A stretch of DNA of 45,458 bases. Origin: JBDROU01 sp043809745 [NCBI: bacterium] (GTDB lineage: Bacteria > Elusimicrobiota > JBDRMW01). How positions within the stretch are numbered: the stretch's first letter is position 1; each line of letters begins with the position of its first letter. Location: NCBI GenBank assembly GCA_043809745.1, contig JBDROU010000068.1, positions 1 through 45,458 on the forward strand. The letters run 5' to 3'. Shown here one piece after another: positions 1 through 12,000 of the stretch. The notes beneath the pieces were generated by a model. The model saw nothing but the letters and a program-made list of their open reading frames with translations. It was not told the origin of the DNA and made no database searches. The translations under genes and the position numbers were made by a program.

Positions 1-3000
1 CATTGCCTGCTACATCTGTAGCCTTCATCTTTACCAAATACTGAAGTCCGTTTTGAAGCGCCGGTGCTGTGCTTATCCATATGTTGCTCTCGCTGTTTGT
101 CATGTCCAGAAACTCCTCGCTGGTTGCGCTGAATGTCGAAGCGCTCTCCTTCCACCAGTTGCCGCTTGCTACCTCTTTAATTGAGAACCGCACCAAGCTT
201 ACCCCGGCCAGCGAGTCCGTCGCTGTTCCCGATATTGTTAATAAAGTATTTGTTGTGTTGTTATAATATCCCCCGCTTGTAGGCCTTGTAACCACACTTG
301 TCGGTTTAATTACATCGTAAGTAAATGCTGTTCCGCCTTTAACAGACGCGTTCTCCACATTCCCGGGAGTATCTACACCGCGTGACTTTATAGTATATGT
401 ATAATTATGATTCCATATTAAATCCCCGCTCCCGGGCACAGTATACGTCCAGGTACTGCCGCTGAGTGATGAATGATGAACATACACAGGACTCCCGCTG
501 GACACCCAATTGGCTGTTCCGTCCCCATCCCACCAGTAACTGTCACCGCTTCTCCGTATCGACACCTCAACATAATCCATCCCGGATGTGGCGTCTGTCA
601 CAGTACCGGACAGCACAGGCATACTCTTGGAATATGTTGTTGAAGGAACAATAACATCGGATACCGGCGGTGTATTATCAAATGTAAATGTAGAACTCCT
701 TATATGATACGGGCTCTCCCAGTTTGACGGGTTTGAGTTGTCTCTGGATTTTGTTGTACTGTAATAAGAACTGCCTGATGTCAGATTCCCTGTACTGATG
801 GATGTGTAATACCAATCTGAGGCTGAACCTCCTACAGCATTCCAAACAGCTGCCCCATCTGAGCTGAATGCATTCAGGTCCCACCAGTAGTTATCTGAAT
901 TCCTGCGCACCGCTATCTGCGTCTCCAGCATAACCCCTCCTTCTCCATCACCATTATCCGATGCCGTTCCTGAAATCGTTGTAAGGCCTTTTATTGTGCT
1001 GTCATCCACCGGATACTGCACCAAAGATTCCGGAGCCTTCTTATCATGTATAAATGTTATTGTAGAATATACAATAGTATAATTGCCCGCGTTATCTAAC
1101 GCCCTCGCCTCCACTCTGTACTCATTGCCCTGATCTACGGCTCCCCATATTGTGGGCGTATATGTGGCATACCATACGGCCCAAGTAATCGACGGTGTAG
1201 CTACATTCCAGGCGCTATTGGGATCTGTCTCGCTGAATGATATCCCGTTCCAGTATTTATAGTGTACATTTGCGCTGTATATCCTTAACTGAACTTCCGC
1301 GATTTCAGAGTCTTCAGTCCCGCCGCTTGTATCATTGCTCGTACCCGATATTGAGATAAGTCCTGAATAACGGTCTGCTTCCACAGGAATAACTATATCA
1401 ACCGTCGGACCGTAGTTATCATATGTAAATGTATGCTCCTGCGCCGGCGATTCTATAACATTTGCTCTGTCTATCGCCTGTGCCCTGACCTTATAACTTA
1501 CACCGTTTTGCCAGGTGGGTGTTGAACCTGTGAAATACCAGTTCGCCGTATTTGCTCCGGGTGTTACGTTGCTGGCATCTATCCATATCTCAGAACCCAC
1601 CTGAAATTGCTCGCTGCCGCTGTTCCAGTAATTATTGCTGCCCGGGCTCTTCTCTATAGATAACTGCACTTTACTTAATCCTGAATGATTCCCAGTTGTA
1701 TTCTCCGCCGCGGTTCCGGAAATCGTTTCCAGACTGCTTAAATATGAAGACGCGGGCTTTTGTATTGTAGATGTTGGAAACTGCACATCATATGTAAACT
1801 GAGTTGTTGTATGGTTACACAGATTCCCGGCCTTGTCCAATGCTCTTGCGTATATAACATATACTTTATTTCCATCCCAGTTAGGCGTATCCGTATACTC
1901 CCATGGATTGGTCGCTGCCGCCACCACCCAGGTAGACACACCTATAAATGAAGAACCGTTCCAGTAGTTGCTCCCGTCCTTGATGCTTATCTGCACTTCA
2001 GATACGCCGGAATGGGTATCCACGCTCGTTCCTGAAATTGTGGCAAGTGTTCTTCCTGTACCTCCATAGTATTCATCTGTCACCGGCAGAACAACCACAG
2101 GCGTTGAATCCACATTATCATAATTGAAACTTATAACCTGGGGATATCCTTCGGAGTTCCCCGCAAGATCAACTGCGGCAGATCTTATATAATAATTTAC
2201 TCCTTCAGTTAACTGAGGCGGGCTGTCGCCTCCTGTAGGATACTCCCAGGTAACAGTCCCGGTTACACCGGATTTACTGCAGTTTAAATTACTTACGGCA
2301 GCAGAACTCCAAGCTGAACCTGTCCAATAATAAGTATCGCCATCAACGTAATATATTCTTATTGTAATATTATCTAATCCGGACAAATCCGCATTTGAAG
2401 TACCTGAAATTGTTGGCAGTTCTGATACATAACTGCCTGCCTGAGGCAGTACAACCCTTGATACAGGTGTTGAATCATCAACAATGAAATCAATATAGGT
2501 AGACTGTTCTTCAACATTTCCATCAACGGTAGCCTTTGGTATATTAGCCTTATCATATGCTCTTGTTCTAACCTTATAATTCTTATCACTGACCCAATCA
2601 GCTTCATCAAACGGGAAATGCCAGTTATCGGTGCTTATCGCTTGAGCATAAGTGGTACTCGGTATTGAGTTGCTGAACACATCTGTATCGGGATCCCAGT
2701 AATAACTTGTCCCTCCATCTAAATAAAGAAGCTGGACCTCAACACTGTCCAGATCAGCGCAGTACGGTGAATATGGATCTACGGCTGTCCCTACTATTGC
2801 ATTAGTGCCATTTAAATCGTTTGGCTTATATTTCCCGTTTTGATCAATATTTGTAATTACAGAAATGGGTGGGTCAGTGTCATAAGTAAACGTAACCGAA
2901 GATTGCGAAATTGTAAATAAACTCTGCTGATTACCGGCCTTGTCAACCGCTTTTGAAACAACCGTATAAGTTCTTGAAGATGAAAATACCAGATTGCTAT

Positions 3001-6000
3001 GAGTGTAATACCAGTTTGAAGTACTGTTTACTACATTCCAGTATTCTTCATACTGATACCTTCCTGTACCGGAGTCATAATCACCGTTCCAGTATTTTTG
3101 GGTGTAATTATTGAATATCCTTAATTTAACCTGATATAATTTATCTCCTGAACCGAAATCAGCGGCTGTACCGGAGATAGTAGTCAGGGTTCTTAAAAAT
3201 TGGTTATGAATAGGCTGCTGAATAGCAGCTGTAGCTTTTTGTATATCGTATAGAAAAGTTGATGGTCCGCTTTGAACAGTACCTGCATTTACAGCTTTGT
3301 CAACCGCTTTAGTATTAACTGTATATTCCACATCATTAGTCCATATATCACTTTCAACGGCAATTGAATACTGCCAGGGATTAATACCTGTCACGCCTTC
3401 TGATTCACCCAGATATGTCTCACCAACCTCCCAGCTGTCGCCATCCCAGTAATTATTATCTGACAATCTGTTAATTGAAATATTCACATAATCTACCTGA
3501 CCCGGGCTGTCATCGGTAGCCGTACCTGAAAGCAGTGTCAACGTATTATAATAACCATCATCCTGGGGCAACTCAACTCCTCCGGTTGGCTTAGTTTTAT
3601 CTATCCAGTAATTATTACCGGCTCCTTCGGTTTCTACCTGCTCTCCCGGAGAGTGAGCTCTTGATTTTGCATTATATCTGTACCCGTCCACCATCCAGGT
3701 ATCTGTGGAAAAAGTAAATGTCCAGGAATTTCCTACCGGGCTTATACCGGTATTCCAGGTTAGTGTTGAACTCCACTGTTCTGAGCTGTTAATCCAGTAC
3801 TGAGGTGTAGTACCTCCTTCTATCCTCGTTATTAAGACATCAATACTGGATGCGTTTGAACAGTTGCCCTGTACCCAGGAAAGCGTGTTCTTATAAGTAT
3901 TATGAGCTGGGGATGTTACATTGCTTGTCGGAGCAGGCTCTGTAAAATTAAAAGTGTTGCCGGCTTCACGATCTACCACTGCCGTAATATTCCCGGCTTT
4001 GTCAAGCGCTCTGGATTTAATAGTATAAGTATAAGGAGGCACGTGCGCTGACCAAATATCACCCACAACATAAGTCCAGGTAGCTATATTCACATGATTA
4101 ACAATACCGGAAGAAAGCCATACCTCCTCAGCGCTGGTAAAACCCTCCCCGTCATAATAAAGTCCTGTATTATCATTATCCTTTATACAGACTTGAACCA
4201 CATCCAACTGTCCCGGTGTTTCTTCATAAGCAGTACCTGAGAGTGTAGGCAGACTTGGTATGTCAGCACTGTCCGCAGGCAGTATAGTCAGAGAAAGAGG
4301 TTCATCGGTATCAAAAGTAAAAGTGTTCGTGCTTAAAGTGGTTTCAACATTTCCTACCACATCAACAGCTTTAACGCAAATATCATAAGTTACATTATTC
4401 GTCCAATCATTATCGTTGAAAGTAAATGTCCAGGGATTTGTACTCACGCATGCATTCATATACTGAGTAGTAGCTGTAGTAAAATCTGATCCGTTCCAAT
4501 ATTTTGTAGTAGTTCTATTATATATTGATATAAATACACTTTCCACAGTAGACCTGTATGTATTGGGGTCGTTTGAAGTTCCTGAAATTGTCTCTAATGA
4601 GTTTTTGAATCCATTATGAGCCGGCAGCACTACCGCAGAATCCGGTTGTGAATTATCGAAAATAAAGTTAATTTGTGCCGGAGTCTCCTCGTTAGATGCG
4701 TAATCAAGCGATTTGCTGTAAATAGTATATTGATAGTTATTGCTCCAGGCGCCGCTTAACTCAGCCCCGGTATAATACCAGGTATAGGTTTTTGTTACAG
4801 GATCATCTACACTTAAGATAGCTATAAAAGGATAATTAGGATCGGCTCCCTGCCATGCCGAACCGTTCCAGTACTGATTATCAGACCTTTTTATATTAAC
4901 CCGTATTTCCTGTATGCCGGAAGAACCTGTACCATCCGAAGCGGTTCCGGAAATTGTTGTGAATCCAACCTTTTTATAACCTTCATCGGGAGGATCAATA
5001 ATAAGTGAAACCGGATCCTGACTATCATATGTGAACTCAACAGGAGCGTTAGCTGTAAAATCCGGGTCTGGATTTTCATTACCTGCTTCATCATTGCCGC
5101 GCGTCCAGATACGGTAGCTTTGGTTATTATTCAAATTAGGTAAATCTATGTGCCATGTTGCAGTATCATTAACCGCAACCCATACTGAAGGCAGAGTAGT
5201 TGAAGAGGTAAATGACCCGGGATAATTACCATCCCAGAATGAACCGAGTGTTTGATTCTTCAATACCGCTTCAACGGTATCTATGCCGCTAAAAAGTTTT
5301 CCGCCTCCCGGATTATCAGTTGCTGTCCCCGAAATTGTAGCCAGCGCAGATGAGCTATAGCTGTTATTATCAACTGGCAGTGTTATCAAACTGGTAGATA
5401 CATAATTATCATAAACAAATTTATACTCATCCCCAGGGAGCTGCGTATTACTTGCCCTATCAATTGCTCTGGACACTACCGTAAACTCCTCACCGTTTAT
5501 CCAGGTTACGCTTGAACAATCCTGCGTCCAGTTCCCTCCGGAATATGTAGCTTTTGTATAAACAGCTGTATCTTCGTCAAAATCCACATCTGTTATGCCA
5601 TCCCACCATTTCCCGCCGCTCACCCTTTGGATAGCTATTTCCACATAATCAATATCCGATTTAACTGTATAAGGATCATTTGCGGTTCCTGAGAGCTGTT
5701 CGATTGTTTTATAATATGAAGTAGAAGGTATTATCAAACCTGAAGCGGGCTCCGATGTGTCATACTTAAATGTATTGGAGCTTGAGTATATAATATTTCC
5801 CGCAACATCCCTTGCCCTTGCGCTTACCTGATACTGCCTCTGATCCTTCCATACAAGATCCCCGTCAGTATAAGTCCAGTTCGGCGTATCTGCTGTAACA
5901 ACATAATTAACCGTGGCTGTAAATGTAGAGCCCTCGAAATACTCATCAGGGTTTGAAGAAATATCTACTACAAAAATCTCAATTTGGGAAATTGTAGATG

Positions 6001-9000
6001 GATTTACTCCGGGATCGCTTGCTGTACCGGAAATTGTAACAAGAGTCTGCCCTGCATCATTATAAAATTGTCCTTTTGGTGATTGAAGATATATCTGAGG
6101 TGTAGTTGTATCAAATTTTACATCGAATGAAGCAGGCGATTCTTCCTCATTACCGGCATTATCCGTAACTTTGGAAGTTATTCTGTAAATTGTATCAGTC
6201 ACCCATGAAGGCACTGTAGTTGTATACCACTCAGTTCCACCTGCAATTTCAGTTGTATCCAACCAAAAAATATCTGAATCCCAAACTGCCCCTGTCCAAT
6301 AATAGTTATCCGCCGGATTGGCTATCCTTTTAATGGTAACCTGAACCTGGTCTGTTCCGGAAAGATCAGCGTTAGCTGTACCAGAAATAGTCGGCAGCGC
6401 ATTGACTGTTGAATTTGAGGGTACAGTTATGCCCGAAAGTGGAGCTGTATTATCTACAATAAAGCTTCTGAATCCTGTCCAATTACCTATGCTGCTGTTT
6501 AATGTACCATCCCCTAATGTCGCGTCATCCCTTGCTCTTACCTTCACCCTGAAATTCTGGTCTCCAGGATAGCTCCACTGGGTCGCGTTTGGCATAGCAA
6601 GAAAATTCCAGCTGGCTCCGTTAGCGGTCAGGGTAGTAACAGTCAATGTCCAGGTGGAACCGTTCCAGTAGTATGTACTGCCTCCGCTTAAGAAACTCAT
6701 TTGGACATCAATACCGTCTATTAATAGATCAGCTTTATTTGTATCCGGTTTATCCTGCGCCGTTCCAGAAATGCTGGCAGCGTTTACTGCAGCTGGTGTA
6801 TATTTTTCGCCTTCTGTTGGCGAAGTAATTCCTGATAGCGGTCCTTCTTTATCAACAGTTATTGTTAATGAAGAAAGCCCTACCTGGAAGTTTGTTTGAC
6901 TGTTGTTCGCTTTATCCTTTGCTTTGGTCCACATTGAGTATTTACTGCCGCTGGCTAATAAATCGTTAAACCCGGCGGGTGAAAACACCCAGGAGGATGT
7001 ATACATGGTACATGAGTGCCATTGAGACTGCGACCCTGTAAAATCGCTCCCGTTATAATAACCGCCTGTTGTAATATTCTGTATTGTTATATACACACTG
7101 GTGGAATTACTGGCAAAATAGCCGCTTAAGCCCCCGTCAGGATCAGGATCCGCTACTGTACCGGAAATCGTGTTTAATTCGCTTACGAAAAGATCAGCCA
7201 CAGGCAGCACAATTGCTGCTGTCGGTTTAGCTACATCATATATAAACTCTTTTTCAAAATTCGGCTCGTTTTCAGCCTTATCTTTAACATACATTTTTAT
7301 TTTATATTTTCGGCCGTTGACCCATGGGGTATCCGAACCTATATCCCCATCTGTATATGTCCAATTTGGGCCGTCCTGTGAAGCTGCAAGAAAGCTCCCC
7401 GTACCTGCAGGCACAAATGTACTGGTAGCTGTTTTCCACTCAGCAGCATCAACACTCCTGATTATCTTATAATTAATTGGATCAGTATCATTTAAGGCTC
7501 CGGGAGAATTATCTGATGCGGTGCCGTAAATTGTTGTTAATGTATTCGTAGAAGTTGAAATATCATATATTGGACTGCCGGACGGATTGGTATCATCTAT
7601 AACGAACTCCCGGTACTCAAAAGGTGATGCCTCAGGAGTAGCATCGAAAAACGCTTTGGATTCTACCTTATATAAGAATCCCTCATTCCACTCGCCTGCG
7701 CTCATACCGAATGTCCAGTCCGGATTCACATAGGTATCCACACCCACAAATGTATCTCCTGTTTCCCAGGAGTCGCCGTCCCAGTAATATGTAGTTCCGG
7801 TATCAATGTACGATATCCTTAATTGCGCGGTTGTTGCTGTGGTAGCTGTACCTGTTATTAATGTAAGCGCGGCTGATTTGAAATGCGGCGTACCAACACC
7901 CGGATATTTTATAGCTGACTCCGGAACAGGTGAAGGAACCGTAACTTGAACCCTTGCGGTGCCAAACGCGGCCGAGCCCGGTATACTGCTTACATTCTGA
8001 GCTTTATCCTTAGTCTTTGCATATATTTGATATGTCTGGTCATTATTAAAGGAAGGTACTGAAGAACCAGTAACATACCAGTCGGTGCCGGATAACTCTG
8101 CAGGCACATATGCCCCTGCTGGAGGGCTGTTTGGATCGCCGGCTAATGTGAAAGTTTTGGGCCCCGGGTCCCAGAATTTTGTGTCCGTATTGCTGTAATA
8201 AGCTACCTTTACTTCAGTTACACCGGCTCCCTGACCCGCAAATCCATTAGCATCATTTGCCGTGCCGGAAATGGTTGTAAGCTCATTGGTGTTCTCAAAA
8301 GGATAGGTTATAACCGCAACCGGTGCGGTTGTATCTATAACAAAAAATCTCGCATTGGAATCCGCATCGCTCACATCATCATTGATTTTATTAGACGCAT
8401 CCTCCCAATTTCCCAATTTATCATTATTCTCATCAAGCCCGTTATCCACAGCGCGTGTTCGGACCCTTATCTTCCTTCCCGCGGATGATATATAATTCGC
8501 CACAGGTATACTTCTGTACCAGGGAAGCCCGTCAATAAGCACATCATGAGTACTCTCTAAAATAGTGTAAGAGTCAAACTGAAAAGTAATGGGATTAAAC
8601 CATAAATCATCGCCTCCGCCGGATACACCGTTCGGCCCCAAATCAACAACTTCTATTAATACCTTCCATAACCCTGCGCCGCCGGTTGTCGGGTAATCGA
8701 TAGCTGTTCCAGAAATAGTAGGAAGTGTATTACCGCTTTTGTTAAAATAGCTGCCGCTATCAGCCCACTCTACACTGGGCACTGTAATGGTGGACGAAGG
8801 CTTAAGAGACTCGTAATTAAACTGCCTTACAATCGTGGTTGAGTCACCTATATTCTGGTATGTTAAATCCGGTTTTGTAACGTTATCAAATGCCCAGTTC
8901 CATATCTTAAAAGTATCGCTGGATGTATTAAAGAAGGCATCCTCATCAAAACTTAAACTCCAATCAAGCCCGCTTAAGTTCGCGGTATTGGTTGCAACAG

Positions 9001-12000
9001 CGCTCTGCCATGAAGCCGTGGCCTGCTTCCACCACTTATCATCAGATGTTCTCTGTATCTTGATCTTTACTCCGCTTGACGGTATACCTGATTGTTTCCC
9101 CGTTAAAGGATAATCCTTAGCTGTACCTGATATTACAGAAAGCTTTTCTACATAGGTAGATCCGTCTGATGGGGGATGAACAACATCTACTTGAGGCGCT
9201 GATTCATCATACTTAAACTGCACAGTAGTACTATACTGCAACACATTCCCGGCGACATCTATAGCTCTTACCTTAAGACTAAACTCCTGCCCGTTAGCAG
9301 CCGCAAAATTTATACCTGTCGCAAGCCAAATTTCGTAAGGGATAGTGGTTGTAGTACCCGCAACATTCCATTTATCCGTATCCGGAAACGGGTCATACCA
9401 GGTCTCTGTATCAGAGTTCCAATAGGCATCGGCCGCATAAGTAAGAGAATATTCAACATAATCAATACCAGAATGAGAATCCGAAGATGTCCCGGAAATT
9501 GTGGCCAAAGAATCAGCCCCGTAGGAATATGACGGCTCACTATGCTCAGGATACACAATAGCCACATCCGGATCTATCTCATCATAATAGAAGTACCCGT
9601 TTTCAACCGGGCTTCCTTCGCTTCCGTGCTGGTTCCCGGCAGCATCTTTTGCATACATCTCAACATGATACCAGTATCCGTTCTGCCAGTTTGTAGTAGA
9701 TACATCTATATACCAGGCAGCTGTACTTACTGACGGAGTAATCTCCTTCTCATGCCAGTTCCACAGCGGGCTTCCGCCCTGTTCTGTAATTTTAAGATAC
9801 ATATATCTTTTACCTATAACATTATCCACCACATTATCGGAGATTGTACCGGAAATTGTAGTAAGCGAATTTTTCCAGGTGGCATTAGGCACATCAGGCC
9901 CTAACGGATTAGGGGGAGAAATAAATGCGACAGTCGGCCTTGACACATCATAATAAAACTCCCTCTCTGTTGCCGAAGCTGTGCTCATCTGCACCAGATC
10001 ATCTGTAGCTCTAATCATTATCCGGTATTTACCGCCATTTGTAAAACTCGGCCATTCTCCATCAGTATTAAATAAATTAAACGTTGCAGGAGTTACATTA
10101 TCGGGCTCTCCGACCGGTGTATCACCGGGTGAATCAAACCAGTTTATTGCACCCGGGGCGCTCCATCCAGAACCGGTCCAGGTATAATCATCCGCGGTTT
10201 CCACAGTACCTCTGGTATCCGCAACAAACAGCTCAATAGTATTCACACCGCTGGCATCTATATCCGAAGCCGTACCCGCTATAGCAGAGAATGATGTCCC
10301 CTGACTGGAATTTGCGGCTGGCTGTGTAAAACTCACAAGAGGGGCTTTTTTATCTATTGTCATCTGCACGTCCGATGTAACAGGCCCTATGCCTTGATCT
10401 GAGGATTTTCCTCTAACCTCAATTTTATATTCATGTACATCCTCCTGATAAGCCGCACCCCAGGCTGTATACTGCCAGGTGGAGCTTGAAGGGTTTGTTG
10501 GCGCAACATTAAGCCACATATCAGCAGATGTCCAGCCTGAACCTGTAAAAGTATACCCGTCATCACCTCCATTAGGATCGTTCTCGAGCGTTATCCTTAC
10601 CTGGGCTACACCAGTCTCAGCAGGCGAAAAAACAGGATTAATGCCGGCCGTACCATTTATTATAGCCACACCGCTTGAATAATTAACCGAAACCGGCTCG
10701 ATGATACCTGAAATCGGTACGGTTATAATAAAAGATGAAATTATTACATTGGTATTCTGGGCGTCAGGATTCGTCAATCTTATATCTTTATATCCTGCAG
10801 CGACATTGTTGCTCACGGAAAAAGTAATTGTCCCGCTGCTGGCTGTATGATATGTAGCGGAAGAAACGCTTATATTCGGATCCGGCGTAGTGGTCCCGCT
10901 TAAAAAGAACGCAGCGCTTATATTCCCGAATGATTGATCCTGAAAACCCTCACCGTAAAATTCAACATCACCTGAAAAACTCGCTCCTACTGAAGAAGGA
11001 TCTGTCTCTTCCTGCGGGTCTTTTATATAATCCAAACCTGGCGGATCGTATGTTGAGGTTACTATATAATCAAAATAAATATTCGTCCCATATTCATAAA
11101 CAACAGGAAGCGGCTTAGGCGGTTCCAATCCCTGATATATAACATTCGGCTTATCACCTCCTCTGGGAGCCCATTTATTTGATGCTAATTCGGATATGGT
11201 AGTATGATATCCATCCCCGCCGTTATATGCAACTTTGAAAACGCGGATTATCGAACTTGAATCGCAGGCTACCACATAGACATCATCCTGCTCGTCTAAT
11301 CCAGCCAATGCAACACTTATGTTTTCCCATGGTGTATCAACATTGTTAATTAATTTTCGACCGGCATCACTCCCGTCCTCTTTTCTTTCGCTGTAATAAA
11401 GATTATTATCATCTCTGCAGAATGCTGTAAAAACCCTGCCGTCCTGATCCGGCGAGGCAACACCCGGAAGCATATAGTCCGGATCACCAGCAATAGGAAC
11501 TTTTGTCATTTCCCGCTTAGCACCCCAAATAAAAGATGTACTCAATGGATAAATGTTGCATGTATCAACCCTCATTTGAAGAACTCCTATATCCCCGCTT
11601 GCAGAGATTGGGAATATGGCTCCTTCATCAGCTCCCAAATTTGCATCATCCCCTACAGGGCATTCGGTTGGCGAAGCAAAATTGCTGAAACTCGTCCCTC
11701 TTGTTACACCGGTTCTGCTTTTATTTATTTGGTTGAACTCCCTGTAACCCCAGGCGATCCAAATACCTCCGTCACCGGAATTATAAGTTATAGTCGGGTA
11801 AGTAGGGTTCTGTATTATATCCTTCCCGTCATTCTTTGTCAGATCCCTTGTTTCGGTAGTACTGGTCTGCCAGGTTATTGACCCATCAGAAGTTAAAAGT
11901 CCTCTTCTGCAGTACAAATAAGAAGCATCATATTGAACAGAAGGATAGGTTGCAGGGTCGCATACAACATACACCTGCGATGAACTCGCCACATACCAGA

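Noticed and set aside
230-10690. CRISPR or DNA-level tandem repeat array
   Set aside because: The periodicity is at protein level in one open frame; the DNA units are diverged and much too long.
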